Below, in pieces: positions 32,045 through 41,181 of a stretch of 51,233 bases of DNA (positions within the stretch are counted from its first letter, which is position 1; every line of letters starts with the position of its first letter). Under the pieces are notes generated by a model, which worked only from the letters and a program-made list of their open reading frames with translations, was not told where the DNA came from and did no database searches. Where the stretch lies: the NCBI GenBank assembly GCA_007134525.1, contig SLKR01000113.1, positions 1-51,233 on the forward strand, read 5' to 3'. The translations under genes and the position numbers were made by a program. The stretch is from Bacteroidales bacterium (GTDB taxonomy: Bacteria; Bacteroidota; Bacteroidia; Bacteroidales; UBA7960).

Positions 32045-33604
32045 TCAGGGGTGCAGATCTTCACTTTCCTCTCTCAAAAAGAGGAAATAATTGCTGAAAA
32101 ACACGAAAAAAGATAGTCCTGCCTGGGTATCTATCGTATCCTCATTAAGCATTGATACTGACAGGATGATAAAGAATGCCAGATAAGGTGCATTGCCGAA
32201 CTTTCTAAGCCTTGCACCAGGGTAAACCAATGCGAATAGTATCCAGAGCATCCCCGGGATACCAAACAGGACCGCAAATGACAAATACTGATTGTGTGGT
32301 TTCATCCACCTTTCAAACTCCAGGGCAGACCCTGTTTGCTGCAGCCCGAATAATGAGGCCTCCCTTATGTCGCCGGTACCCCAGCCAAACACAGGTTTTT
32401 CCCTTATCGCCTCAATGGCAGCTTTCCAGAACTCAAATCGCTGTGCCAGTGTATGGCCCAGGGGCTCTCCGGTAATACGGTAGTTGTTAAGCTCCCATAG
32501 GCTCTGGTGAACACGTGTTATTATCCAGGGCCATCTGGTATAGCGGTAGTTGGGCACCCCCTTTTCGACGGCCTCTATATCATTACCATCAAGACGGCCA
32601 AAAGAATGCGCATCTTTTCGCAGCCCCAATGAACTCATATACCTGTACAGCACAGGCCTGACCGGGTCACCATATCTGCCTGCGTCATCAAAGTCGTATT
32701 CGCTCCTGGAGTTCCATGCCTCCCTTAGCTCATTCTCAGCTATGTATGAGTATATAAGGTATCCATTCTCCCTGATGAGGGCTTCCCTTTCATGGTAATA
32801 TTCGCTGCCACCTGGAGAGTAAATCTTTGGGGCACCGTAACTCTCTATCTTAGTTACATTGCTCCAAAGGGCCAAAAGAATTATAACCCCGGAAAGCGTG
32901 AGCAGGCCTGCGGCAGCAAAACCGGTGCGCCGCCAAAAAAGGCCTGCACGCGATGCTTCCCTTAACATTAGAACCACGGTGGCCGCAGCGAAAACTACAA
33001 CGCCGGATAATGAGTGCAGCATCAGCAGGTACAGCAGGTGCCAGAAGGCCAGGCCCCAGAGCAGCAGCCTTAACGCCAGGTATTTACGAAATATATTTAT
33101 TGCCAGATATGATAATGTAATTACCGATAGTGCCACCATAAGGCTCATCCTTATGTGTGATATAAATGGCGACAGCTCACGGTATCCGGAATAGTCCCCG
33201 GAAACATATATGGCAAGGCTTATCAGGGATACAACAGTAATTGAAAGAGAGAATACCAGCAATATCCATTCCCTTATCCCACGGGGTAAAGGCGGTGAAG
33301 ACACCACTATTATAGTAAGTAAAAGTATGGGCAGGCGTGATTTAAGGGTACTAAGCCCGTACTCAAAGTTTGAGGAGTAGAAAAGTGCAATGATATGCAC
33401 AAGGTATATTGAAATGAACACAAGTGCCGGCCTGTTAACGGCAACCCTTCTGAACTTCAGCCTGAACCCGCCCTCGGCAAGCCAGTTAAGGAAAAGGATA
33501 ATCTGGGAGAGACTCATCAGAAAGACCGAAGAGGGCAAAGCTGCTGCCATAAGCCCGAGTCCTCCTGCATAAATCCATTGGTGTATCCCCTCCTTGCTTG
33601 TCAT
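32045..33604 (-). CDS. O-antigen ligase/polymerase-like membrane protein (Wzy_C family)
   Basis: A polytopic membrane protein of 519 aa, about ten or more helices, with a large periplasmic loop at about 270-430. The pattern WGTGDIREASLF ... MKPHNQYLSFAVLFGIPG is the usual Wzy_C/WaaL signature, in which the His of HNQYL is conserved. The family polymerises or ligates surface glycans onto lipid carriers in the outer leaflet of the inner membrane. No glycosyltransferase or flippase is adjacent, so it may be a stand-alone ligase. It is nested in a housekeeping string (23 bp after the S41 gene, about 20 bp before the metallopeptidase). Confidence 0.75.
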   Translation of the reverse strand: MTSKEGIHQWIYAGGLGLMAAALPSSVFLMSLSQIILFLNWLAEGGFRLKFRRVAVNRPALVFISIYLVHIIALFYSSNFEYGLSTLKSRLPILLLTIIVVSSPPLPRGIREWILLVFSLSITVVSLISLAIYVSGDYSGYRELSPFISHIRMSLMVALSVITLSYLAINIFRKYLALRLLLWGLAFWHLLYLLMLHSLSGVVVFAAATVVLMLREASRAGLFWRRTGFAAAGLLTLSGVIILLALWSNVTKIESYGAPKIYSPGGSEYYHEREALIRENGYLIYSYIAENELREAWNSRSEYDFDDAGRYGDPVRPVLYRYMSSLGLRKDAHSFGRLDGNDIEAVEKGVPNYRYTRWPWIITRVHQSLWELNNYRITGEPLGHTLAQRFEFWKAAIEAIREKPVFGWGTGDIREASLFGLQQTGSALEFERWMKPHNQYLSFAVLFGIPGMLWILFALVYPGARLRKFGNAPYLAFFIILSVSMLNEDTIDTQAGLSFFVFFSNYFLFLREESEDLHP

Positions 33605-33627
33605 ATATGCGGAAATTAACCCTCAGC

Positions 33628-35298
33628 TTAGTTTACACCCGCAAGAATACCGTCATAATGACCAGGGTCGTTAAGAACCCCCAGCGCCTTTTCAACATCA
33701 GGGTCAGAATCCAGAGAAACCACTACCCTGCCCTTGCGGTAATAATACCTTGAAACTATCTCCTCACGCAAAAGCTGCTCAATTTCATCCCTGAAGGTAA
33801 TAAAATCCTGCTCCTTCTCCCTTTTTATCCTTTGTTGCAGGCTCTGAAACTCCTGTTCAATGGCAGAAAAATACTTTTCGCCTGAAGCCGTCTCTTGAAG
33901 TTCCTCAAGCAGCTCTTCGGTACCTGTATAATAACTGAAATCCTTCCCGGCAACAAAATCCAAAAAATCACTGTATATCCCGTCAGTTATATAAAAACCT
34001 TCGGCAGGAGGAATTTCATCATTCTCCTTTCTGAAATGAGTCGCGAAGTCAAAAATCATAAACTGCCTTGCCAACGCCCGGGTAACATTGGCAGGCTCAG
34101 GCCTCTGGACATAAATATCAGGCTCTATTCCACCCCCGTCATATACTGTACGTCCGGCTCTGGTCGTGTGGGGTCTTTTGAGTGAATCGGGAATTTCAGC
34201 AACACTCCCATCCTCACGTCTTTCTGCATAATTTATGGCCTGAATACCCCGGCCACTCGGGATAAAATATTCAGCCACGGTCACCTTTAACTGAGTATTA
34301 TAGCTAAGGGGGACCACATTCTGCACCAGCCCCTTTCCAAACGACCTGTTCCCAATTATTATGCCGCGGTCAAGATCCTGAACTGCCCCTGCAACGATCT
34401 CGGATGCAGATGCACTGCTGCGGTTGATCAAAACAGCCAGTGGTAATTCCTTGTCAACGGGCTCATTGAGGGTGAGGTGGGTTGACGACCTGTCGGGGAG
34501 TCTTCCCTTTGTACTGACGATCAGTTCATCCTTCTCAACAAAAAGATTTGCAATATTTACAGCCTCATTCAGCAAACCTCCTCCATTGTCTCTCAGGTCA
34601 ATAATAACACTCTCAACATTATTATCATTCATCAGCGACTCCAGAGCTGCCTTTACTTCCCTTCCTGCCCGCTGAGTAAAGCTGGTTAGCTTTATATAGG
34701 CAGTTGTTTCATTGAGCATTCCAAAGTAGGGAATGTTATCAACCCTTACCACCTCCCTTTCAAGGCTTTTGGCAATTTGTTCACCATTCCTTTCTACCCT
34801 GATGTTCAAACTGGTGCCCGGCTGGCCCTGCAGAAGAGCCCTTACTTCATTCTCATCGCGACCTTCTGTTGACTGACCATTAACTTCGAGAATAATGTCT
34901 CCGGGAAGCAGGCCAGCCCTGTATGCAGGAAACCCTTCATAAGATTCGGCTATCATCATCTTTCCTTCTCTTGGTCTTACTAGCGCGCCAATGCCTCCAT
35001 ACTGACCGGTTGTCATAAACCTTACGTCCTCTATTTCAGATTCAGGAATGAAGGTGGTATAGGGGTCAAGGGATGAGAGCATACCATCAATTCCGGACTT
35101 CATCACTTCCGAAACATTAACCTCGTCAACGTAATTAACCACCACTTCCCTGAACAGATTGGAAAAAACATCCAGGTTCCTGGCTATTTCAAAATTTCTG
35201 CTTCCGGCGGAGGAGAGTGTTATTGTCAGAACCGAAAAAACAGTAATAATAAGTCCGGACCTGGCCTTGAGTGAAAGTTTTCTTAATTTTTTCATCAT
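33628..35298 (-). CDS. S41 family C-terminal processing peptidase
   Basis: A 556-aa secreted or membrane-anchored serine peptidase with a signal/anchor helix (RSGLIITVFSVLTITLSSAG). Domain order: N-terminal cap (about 35-95), PDZ domain (about 95-185: GQYGGIGALVRP, YRAGLLPGDIILEVNGQ), then the tail-specific protease core (about 185-370) with SASASE at 295-300 containing the catalytic Ser and RSFGKGLVQ containing the catalytic Lys. It degrades proteins from the C-terminus, often in envelope quality control. A further C-terminal part (about 400-556) is helical and charged. Position after yidD-rnpA-hemD is common in Bacteroidota. Confidence 0.92.
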   Translation of the reverse strand: MMKKLRKLSLKARSGLIITVFSVLTITLSSAGSRNFEIARNLDVFSNLFREVVVNYVDEVNVSEVMKSGIDGMLSSLDPYTTFIPESEIEDVRFMTTGQYGGIGALVRPREGKMMIAESYEGFPAYRAGLLPGDIILEVNGQSTEGRDENEVRALLQGQPGTSLNIRVERNGEQIAKSLEREVVRVDNIPYFGMLNETTAYIKLTSFTQRAGREVKAALESLMNDNNVESVIIDLRDNGGGLLNEAVNIANLFVEKDELIVSTKGRLPDRSSTHLTLNEPVDKELPLAVLINRSSASASEIVAGAVQDLDRGIIIGNRSFGKGLVQNVVPLSYNTQLKVTVAEYFIPSGRGIQAINYAERREDGSVAEIPDSLKRPHTTRAGRTVYDGGGIEPDIYVQRPEPANVTRALARQFMIFDFATHFRKENDEIPPAEGFYITDGIYSDFLDFVAGKDFSYYTGTEELLEELQETASGEKYFSAIEQEFQSLQQRIKREKEQDFITFRDEIEQLLREEIVSRYYYRKGRVVVSLDSDPDVEKALGVLNDPGHYDGILAGVN

Positions 35299-35317
35299 AT
35301 CTGGGTTTTTTTATTTT

Positions 35318-35560
35318 TTATGGTACAGGATCATAGCCGCTTCCACCCCAGGGATGACAGGATGAAATACGCCTAATACATAACCAGCCTCCCCTAAAGG
35401 GGCCATGCTTTCTTACCGCCTCAATACCGTATTGCGAGCAGGTCGGTGTGTAACGGCACGAAGCGGGAAGATACGGGGAAATGGCACCCTGATAAAAGCG
35501 TATTAGTCCGATTATCAGCATGGCCACAAACCTGCTTATTGTTCCTGTTATTGATTTCAT
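35318..35560 (-). CDS. yidD: Membrane protein insertion efficiency factor
   Basis: An 80-aa YidD-family protein that helps YidC/Sec insert membrane proteins. The start at 35560 ([11 protein letters not shown]) is chosen; it overlaps the rnpA stop by 4 bp (ATGA), and the longer ORF upstream would lie wholly inside rnpA. The signature is complete: [57 protein letters not shown]. Three cysteines in fixed positions (SCRYTPTC and SSCHPWG) are typical. rnpA-yidD adjacency is the classical context of the gene, here without rpmH. Confidence 0.95.
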   Translation of the reverse strand: MKSITGTISRFVAMLIIGLIRFYQGAISPYLPASCRYTPTCSQYGIEAVRKHGPFRGGWLCIRRISSCHPWGGSGYDPVP

Positions 35561-36009
35561 ATACTCTGTTCCGGACCCCTGCCCCGGTCGATCAGCAACA
35601 TTACCCTTTTGAGGCATTCCCCCAGGCGGTTCTCTATCTCTGAATAATCCAGTTCCTCTTTTGCAACATAAATAAGGGCTATTGTACACCGGAGTTCCCT
35701 TTGTTTTAAAAACGCGTAAAAAGCTTTTTTGTTTTTCCGGTAGGCTTCCCTTGTAAGTCGCTTTATGCGGTTTCTTCCGCTTGCCTTCCGGAAATTATGC
35801 CTTGAAACAGAAATAAGGCATTTTGCCGGATAGTGAAAATGGTCAGACCCTTTTCCTTTTGCAGAGTCAGAAAATATCATGTATTTAATCCTGAACGGAT
35901 AGCAAAAATCCTGTTTGCCACGGGTAAAGAGCAGGTCTCGCAAGTATAAGCCGGACAGTTTCTCGTTCTTCCTAAAGGTACACATACAGCCTGAAAATCG
36001 GTGTGACAT
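35557..36009 (-). CDS. rnpA: Ribonuclease P protein component
   Basis: The protein cofactor of RNase P, which removes 5' leaders of pre-tRNAs. The ORF of 150 aa is longer than the usual ~110-130. The core motifs are [20 protein letters not shown] (the family's FxKxxRL...LF..G), [20 protein letters not shown] (the RNR signature as [16 protein letters not shown]), and the helix [13 protein letters not shown]. An ATG at 35985 ([11 protein letters not shown]) is the more likely start from family alignment; the first ATG at 36009 is kept as an outer limit. No strong ribosome binding site distinguishes them. It ends in a 4-bp overlap with yidD and starts 22 bp after hemD. Confidence 0.9.
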   Translation of the reverse strand: MSHRFSGCMCTFRKNEKLSGLYLRDLLFTRGKQDFCYPFRIKYMIFSDSAKGKGSDHFHYPAKCLISVSRHNFRKASGRNRIKRLTREAYRKNKKAFYAFLKQRELRCTIALIYVAKEELDYSEIENRLGECLKRVMLLIDRGRGPEQSI

Positions 36010-36031
36010 CCGTTAACAGATACAAGACCTG

Positions 36032-36775
36032 TCACTTGCCCTTACCATCAAAAAACTCCTGCATGGCCATAACCATTGAAGGTGCTGTTTGTGTCGGAGC
36101 CTTTATCTGTACCTTCAGCCCTTCGTTTTCTGCGGCTTTAAGTGTCCCTTTTCCGAAAGCTGCAATTACAGTGTCGCCCTGGGTGAAGTCCGGGAAGTTG
36201 ATCTTAAGAGACTGTATGCCGAACGGACTGAAGAAAACCAGCATATGATATTTGCTAATGTCAAGATCCGATACATCCTCAGGCACAGATCTGTAAATTG
36301 GTGCCACCGAGAACTGTATCTTGTTTTGCCTTAACAACTGGGGTATCTCTTTTTTATGGTTCTCGGCACACGGAAAGAGGAACCTCTCATCTTTGTTCTT
36401 CCTGATAACATCAATCAGATCGGAAAAATGATTCTTTCCGAAAAATATCTTCCTCTTCCTGAACTGTACATACTTTTGCAGATAAAGGGCAATGGCCTCC
36501 GATGTACAGAAGTACTTCATCTGCTCGGATATCTGAACCCTCAGTTCCTCGCAAAGACTGAAGAAGTGATCAATTGCATTTTTTGAGGTAAATATAATTG
36601 CAGTAAAATCAGGGATCTGGATACGGTGCTTCCTGAATTCCCTTGTGCCTATACTCTCGATTTTAATAAATTTCCTGAAGCATATGTTCAGGTTGTAATC
36701 ATCCACAAGGTCGGCATAGGGGGATTTATCATTTTCAGGCGGTGGTTGTGATATAAGAACATGTTTAATTTTCAA
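36032..36775 (-). CDS. hemD: Uroporphyrinogen-III synthase
   Basis: Cyclises hydroxymethylbilane into uroporphyrinogen III in heme and corrinoid synthesis; cytoplasmic, 247 aa. Visible: KHVLISQPPPENDKSPYADL (N-terminal strand and loop), AIIFTSKNAIDHFF (the conserved FTS-N-V/I-like segment), ERFLFPCAENHKKEIPQLL and LVFFSPFGIQSLK (second lobe), DTVIAAFGKGTLKAAENEG. The start is a TTG codon at 36775; this is supported by a strong ribosome binding site AGGAGGAGCAGGG immediately upstream and by alignment of the KIKHVL start with relatives. Lies 20 bp after DUF4271. No other heme gene is in the window. Confidence 0.88.
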   Translation of the reverse strand: MKIKHVLISQPPPENDKSPYADLVDDYNLNICFRKFIKIESIGTREFRKHRIQIPDFTAIIFTSKNAIDHFFSLCEELRVQISEQMKYFCTSEAIALYLQKYVQFRKRKIFFGKNHFSDLIDVIRKNKDERFLFPCAENHKKEIPQLLRQNKIQFSVAPIYRSVPEDVSDLDISKYHMLVFFSPFGIQSLKINFPDFTQGDTVIAAFGKGTLKAAENEGLKVQIKAPTQTAPSMVMAMQEFFDGKGK

Positions 36776-36782
36776 GACCCTG

Positions 36783-36794
36783 CTCCTCCTCTTC
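36783..36794 (-). promoter_or_regulatory. Strong ribosome binding site deciding a TTG start for hemD
   Basis: On the minus strand this reads AGAGGAGGAGCA, an unusually purine-rich Shine-Dalgarno for this window, placed about 7 nt before the TTG codon at 36775. It makes TTG the most likely initiator. Confidence 0.55.
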
Positions 36795-36795
36795 T

Positions 36796-37557
36796 TTAGT
36801 GATTAAACAAATATGCAGACGCTGCTTTTATGATTAACAGCAAAGGTGCTAATTCCACGCCACAAAGGTACAAAAATAAGTAATATACCGAAAAACCGGC
36901 CGCATCAAAACTCAGCAGGGAACCCCTGAACACCTTGTACAGGTTAAGCAGTGCCAGAACGGCCCAGGCTGAATACAGAAGGTAGTCGAAAGGGTTATAT
37001 GCATGTATGAAAACCAGAGGCATCAATACAAGGCCGGCAAACTGGTTAAATACAAAAATATTGCTGAAATATGCCGAACTGGCCCGGCCAGTCTGGAAGA
37101 CCCATGCCAGGATCCCCATAATCATGCTTTTTACAGGATAGAACACCATCAGTAAAAACAGTACGAGCAGGAAAATCCTGAACGATCCAATGATATTCCC
37201 TTCAGGAATTAATCCCGTATGTTCAAGGCTCTGATATATCAGAAGCGATAGTACAAGCAGAAAATTGACCTTAAACAGGTAGCCCGGAGTATACAGCACC
37301 ACTCCCTCTTTATGCAATATGTGAAAATGCCTGATGCTCCATACAGCAGTAGATATCTGCCTAATATGTCCGGGAAAGAAAAAGCGCACCACACTCACCA
37401 GGGAAAGGCTAACGACAAGAACCCATATGGCCCAGTCTCCGGCAGGGCCTGTTTCTCTCGGAATAGCGTTGATCAAAGATATGAAAGGGATATGCCCCGG
37501 ATCCATATATTTTTTCGCAAATTTAAATGATTTTTTTATCATACCGACCTGTTTCAT
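36796..37557 (-). CDS. DUF4271 domain membrane protein
   Basis: A 253-aa membrane protein of the DUF4271 family, with about seven or eight helices (WAIWVLVVSLSLVSVVRFF, FLLVLSLLIYQSLEHTG, IFLLVLFLLMVFYPVKS, FAGLVLMPLVFIHAY and a C-terminal SVYYLFLYLCGVELAPLLLI). The family is restricted to Bacteroidota and is frequently the neighbour of hemD, as here. The function is unknown. It is the first gene of a seven-gene minus string. No clear Bacteroidota promoter could be matched in the 160-bp gap to pta, which it shares with that gene. Confidence 0.85.
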   Translation of the reverse strand: MKQVGMIKKSFKFAKKYMDPGHIPFISLINAIPRETGPAGDWAIWVLVVSLSLVSVVRFFFPGHIRQISTAVWSIRHFHILHKEGVVLYTPGYLFKVNFLLVLSLLIYQSLEHTGLIPEGNIIGSFRIFLLVLFLLMVFYPVKSMIMGILAWVFQTGRASSAYFSNIFVFNQFAGLVLMPLVFIHAYNPFDYLLYSAWAVLALLNLYKVFRGSLLSFDAAGFSVYYLFLYLCGVELAPLLLIIKAASAYLFNH

Positions 37558-37637
37558 TAAACTTGCACAATTGTTATTTACTTAACAAATCCGGGCTTAA
37601 TGGGTTATGGTGATATCAAAAAAATAACACAAATCAT

Positions 37638-37668
37638 TTTGAGGAGACTCAAATTAATCCTATTTTTG
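37638..37668 (+). promoter_or_regulatory. Promoter of pta-ackA
   Basis: TTTG (37638-37641), 19 nt, TATTTTTG (37661-37668). Both boxes match the Bacteroidota consensus perfectly and the transcript would start about 40 bp before the pta ATG at 37718. Confidence 0.75.
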
Positions 37669-37717
37669 TTCCCCTTTGAAATTCAATAATATCCATTAAT
37701 ACAAACAGATACACTCA

Positions 37718-38719
37718 ATGCAGTTACTCGATTCAATAAAACAAAAGGCCAGGAAACATAAAAAGACCATCGTGCTGCCGGAAGGGGTTGAAGAACGGAC
37801 CCTGAAAGCAGCCGACAGGATCATTTCTGAGAAGATTGCCCGTATAATATTACTTGGCAACAGGGATACAATTATGAAGGCAGCTGAAGCTGGTGGCCTT
37901 GAACATATAAGTGATGCCAGGATAATTGATCCGGTAAGCTTTGAGGAAAAGAATGAATATGCAGAACTGCTGTTTGATATTCGCAAACACAAAGGCCTGA
38001 CAAAAGAAGAAGCCCTGAAGCTTGTTGAAGATCCCTTATACCTTGCAACACTACTGATAAAGAACGGTGCTGCCGACGGAGAGGTCGCAGGCGCCATGAA
38101 TGCAACCGGCAATGTGCTCCGTCCGGCATTTCAGATAGTAAAGACACTTCCGGGTATCAGTGTTGTTTCCGGAGCCTTCATTATGATAATGAAGGACAGC
38201 CGGTGGGGAGAAAACGGCATTCTGGTATTTGCCGACTGCGCTGTACATCCTGACCCTGACGCAAGAGAACTTGCCGAAATCGCTGTAATGACAGGACATA
38301 CAACCAGGGCTATAGTGGGAATTGAACCAAGGATTGCAATGCTCAGTTTCTCAACCAAGGGTAGCGCATCCCATCCAATGGTCGACAAGGTAATTGAATC
38401 CACCAGACTGGCAAGGGAAATGGAACCGGATATGCAGATTGACGGAGAGTTGCAGGCAGATGCAGCAATAGTTGAATCTGTAGCGAAATCAAAGGCACCG
38501 GGCAGCAAAATAGCCGGGAAGGCCAATGTGCTGGTTTTCCCCAGCCTTGAAACAGGCAACATTGCATACAAACTTGTGCAAAGGCTTGCAGGAGCAGAAG
38601 CCGTTGGCCCCGTACTCCAGGGAATGGCCGCACCTATTAACGACCTTTCAAGAGGTTGCTCGGTTGACGACATAGTTAATCTTGTGGCAATAACGGTAAA
38701 TCAGGCTGCAGGCAAATAA
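37718..38719 (+). CDS. pta: Phosphate acetyltransferase
   Basis: Converts acetyl-CoA and phosphate to acetyl-phosphate and CoA. It has 333 aa, the short single-domain form (PTA_PTB). Motifs: TIVLPEGVEERTLKAADRI at the N-terminus, DGEVAGAMNATGNVLRPAFQ, a GHTTRAIVGIEPRIAMLSFSTKGSASHP-like block split across about residues 190-220, and the terminal NIAYKLVQRLAGAEAVGP. It pairs with ackA 39 bp downstream to turn acetyl-CoA into acetate with ATP gain. Cytoplasmic. A strong promoter precedes the pair. Confidence 0.95.
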   Translation: MQLLDSIKQKARKHKKTIVLPEGVEERTLKAADRIISEKIARIILLGNRDTIMKAAEAGGLEHISDARIIDPVSFEEKNEYAELLFDIRKHKGLTKEEALKLVEDPLYLATLLIKNGAADGEVAGAMNATGNVLRPAFQIVKTLPGISVVSGAFIMIMKDSRWGENGILVFADCAVHPDPDARELAEIAVMTGHTTRAIVGIEPRIAMLSFSTKGSASHPMVDKVIESTRLAREMEPDMQIDGELQADAAIVESVAKSKAPGSKIAGKANVLVFPSLETGNIAYKLVQRLAGAEAVGPVLQGMAAPINDLSRGCSVDDIVNLVAITVNQAAGK

Positions 38720-38758
38720 ATTAATCCATCATCAATAAATATCAAATTCACATCAAAA

Positions 38759-39988
38759 ATGAAAATATTAGTTCTGAACTGCGGCAGTTCCTCTATTAAG
38801 TATCAGCTCATAGATATGGCAAACAATGCCGAGCTCCTTGCCAAAGGCCTCCTAGAAAGGGTTGGCCTTAAAGACAGCGAGTTCAAGCATCAGCCAAAAG
38901 GGAAGGATCCCTACATGCTTATTCAGGATGTAAAGGATCATGAAACAGGTATCAACCTCATCCTTAAGGCCCTTCTTGACCGCAACCACGGGGTCATAAG
39001 AAGCGTAAACGATATAATTGCCGTTGGCCACAGGGTTGCGCACGGCGGAGAGAACTTCAGCGACAGTGCCCTGATCACAGATGAAGTAAAAAAGAACATC
39101 GAAGAGGTGATCGAACTGGCCCCACTGCATAACCCTGCCAACCTAAAAGGTATAGTGTCAATGGAAAAGCTGTTGCCGACGGTGCCTCAGGTAGCCGTCT
39201 TCGACACAGCCTTCCATCAGACTATACCACCGCATGCATACATGTACGCCCTCCCTTATGAACTTTATGAGAAGGACAAGATCCGCCGTTACGGTTTTCA
39301 TGGCACCAGCCACAAGTATGTATTCGAAAAAGCATGTGATGCACTCTTTTTGCGTAAAGACCATGTTAAGGCCATAACATGCCACCTGGGCAACGGTGCC
39401 TCAATAACCGCCATTGAGAATGGCAAATCGGTTGACACATCAATGGGCCTGACACCTGTTGAGGGACTCATAATGGGTACCCGTACCGGCGACCTGGATC
39501 TGGGAGCATTGCTCTATATAATGAACAAGAAGGAGTTAAGCGTAGATGAGGCCAACAACCTGATCAACAAAAAGAGCGGGGTACTTGGGATAAGCGGTAT
39601 CTCTTACGACATGAGGGATATTGAGAATGCTGCCTGGCATGAGGGCAACAAAAAAGCCCAGCTGGCTCTGGACATGTACATTTACAGGATCACAAAATAT
39701 ATAGGATCCTATGCAGCAGCAATGGGAGGAGTGGACCTTATCATCTTTACCGGCGGTGTTGGCGAGAACGGCCCGGAAACCAGGGAAGAGGTGTGCAGGA
39801 AACTTGAGTTCCTGGGGGTTTCTTTCGACAGCGACAAAAACACAGGGCTCAGGGGCAAGCTGGAGATGATATCCAGACATGATTCCCGGGTCAAGGTAAT
39901 GGTGGTACCGACCAATGAAGAGCTGGTAATTGCCCACGATACACTTAAGATCGTAACAAAGTACGAAAAAAGCAATAACGAGTTTTAG
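38759..39988 (+). CDS. ackA: Acetate kinase
   Basis: A sugar-kinase-fold enzyme of 409 aa that interconverts acetyl-phosphate plus ADP and acetate plus ATP. Motifs: ILVLNCGSSSIKYQLID (N-terminal ATP/phosphate strand), GHRVAHGGENF, PLHNPANLKGI, FDTAFHQTIPPHAYMYALPY, RRYGFHGTSHKYV, CHLGNGASITAI, MGTRTGDLD and FTGGVGENGPETRE. All active-site segments of the family are intact. Second gene of the pta-ackA operon; it ends 8 bp before a convergent gene with no terminator visible. Confidence 0.97.
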   Translation: MKILVLNCGSSSIKYQLIDMANNAELLAKGLLERVGLKDSEFKHQPKGKDPYMLIQDVKDHETGINLILKALLDRNHGVIRSVNDIIAVGHRVAHGGENFSDSALITDEVKKNIEEVIELAPLHNPANLKGIVSMEKLLPTVPQVAVFDTAFHQTIPPHAYMYALPYELYEKDKIRRYGFHGTSHKYVFEKACDALFLRKDHVKAITCHLGNGASITAIENGKSVDTSMGLTPVEGLIMGTRTGDLDLGALLYIMNKKELSVDEANNLINKKSGVLGISGISYDMRDIENAAWHEGNKKAQLALDMYIYRITKYIGSYAAAMGGVDLIIFTGGVGENGPETREEVCRKLEFLGVSFDSDKNTGLRGKLEMISRHDSRVKVMVVPTNEELVIAHDTLKIVTKYEKSNNEF

Positions 39989-39996
39989 GCCTGATA

Positions 39997-41010
39997 CTAC
40001 ACCTGCGGATACTTCTTAAGTATCTCGAAGGGTTTCATTAGAAGGTCAACATATTGGGCACGCTGGTAAGCGTATGGGTCACTGGCATTTGCCCGGGAAA
40101 GCTTACCACGGAAATCATCAAGGCTGCTGTAGGAGTTCTTTCCCATCCAGTCTGAGAGTTCGCCAAGCATTTTTCCTATATGTCCGGCCTTATGCCTGTA
40201 AACCGCACTGACTACCTGCACTGAATCTGCACCTGCAAGCAGCATCCTGGCAATATCATGACCGCTGAATATTCCGGTATTGCTGCATATGCTGCCCTTT
40301 ACCTCTTTGTAAAGTAACCCGGCAAACCTCAGCGGCAGCCTGTAATCAGATGGCTGACTAAGGTTAAAAGGATAGCTGTGCTCCTGCTTCTCAATATCTA
40401 TATCGGGTTGGAACAACCTGTTGAACAACACAAATCCATCTGCCCCTTCAGCGTCCATTTTCCTGATCAGGCTCAATGGGTTTGAGTAAAACGGGCTTAT
40501 CTTCACACTGACCGGAACACTGGTTTTTCCCTTTACCTCCTTCAGCACGGATAACTGCTGCTTTTCGAGTTCGGCCGATGAATTTTTAAAATCTCCCGGT
40601 ATAGAGTAGAAGTTAAGCTCCAGTGCGTCGACACCGGTCTTTTCCATTTCGATTGCATACTCAGCCCAGGTTGAAGGGTTCACACAGTTTAGGCTACCTA
40701 TAACCGGGATGTCAAGCGCTTTTTTCAGAGCGGAAAGTTTGTCGAGATGCTCCTCGGGGCCGGCATGCTTCACATTCGGGAAAAGACTTATCATTTCAGC
40801 ATTCCTTTCCGCATATTCATTGAGCTCCTCATCCATCTGAAAGCTTTCAAGGTTTATCTGCTCCTCGAACAAGGATTTGAAGACAATTGCAGATGCGCCC
40901 GCATCCTCGAGCTTTTTTGCCATATCAGTATCAAGGCTAAGGTTTGAGGCACCTACGATCAATGGATTTTTCAGGGCAAGACCCATGTAATTAGTTGATA
41001 ATTTAGCCAT
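39997..41010 (-). CDS. Dihydroorotate dehydrogenase-like protein
   Basis: A 337-aa TIM-barrel flavoprotein of the DHODH-like group (LSTNYMGLALKNPLIVGASN; VPVIGSLNCVNPSTWAEYA; VPVSVKISPFYSN; GADGFVLFNRLF; GIFSGHDIARMLLAGADSVQVVS). The family label is common in Bacteroidota for proteins of unknown substrate. In class 1 DHODH the active-site loop reads N-x-S-C-P-N; here it reads LNFYSIPGDF, so the Cys base is replaced, Ser being the nearest residue, and the following Asn is lost. A different reaction is therefore likely. A good ribosome binding site (GGGAGG) precedes the ATG at 41010. The gene is not near any other pyrimidine gene and stands alone. Confidence 0.8.
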   Translation of the reverse strand: MAKLSTNYMGLALKNPLIVGASNLSLDTDMAKKLEDAGASAIVFKSLFEEQINLESFQMDEELNEYAERNAEMISLFPNVKHAGPEEHLDKLSALKKALDIPVIGSLNCVNPSTWAEYAIEMEKTGVDALELNFYSIPGDFKNSSAELEKQQLSVLKEVKGKTSVPVSVKISPFYSNPLSLIRKMDAEGADGFVLFNRLFQPDIDIEKQEHSYPFNLSQPSDYRLPLRFAGLLYKEVKGSICSNTGIFSGHDIARMLLAGADSVQVVSAVYRHKAGHIGKMLGELSDWMGKNSYSSLDDFRGKLSRANASDPYAYQRAQYVDLLMKPFEILKKYPQV

Positions 41011-41099
41011 TATATTCCTCCCTTTTAAATTTTTTATATAACATCCATACTAAATTAAGTTATTATAATATGAAATTGTTTGATAATTCCTGAATATTT

Positions 41100-41128
41100 T
41101 TTGAAATACCGGCTTTTTTGTATCTTTA
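41100..41128 (+). promoter_or_regulatory. Candidate promoter of the radical SAM gene
   Basis: TTTG (41100-41103), 17 nt, TATCTTTA (41121-41128): a fair match to the Bacteroidota consensus with a slightly short spacer, 53 bp upstream of the ATG at 41182. Confidence 0.4.
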
Positions 41129-41181
41129 TAAGTGTTTATTCATTGATTCTCAATGCCTTAATTTAGACAAAATAAACAAAA

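Noticed and set aside
38131-38673. A 180-codon minus-strand ORF opposite pta
   Set aside because: Antisense to an intact phosphate acetyltransferase, composed of repeats of S/A/T/P typical of shadow frames.
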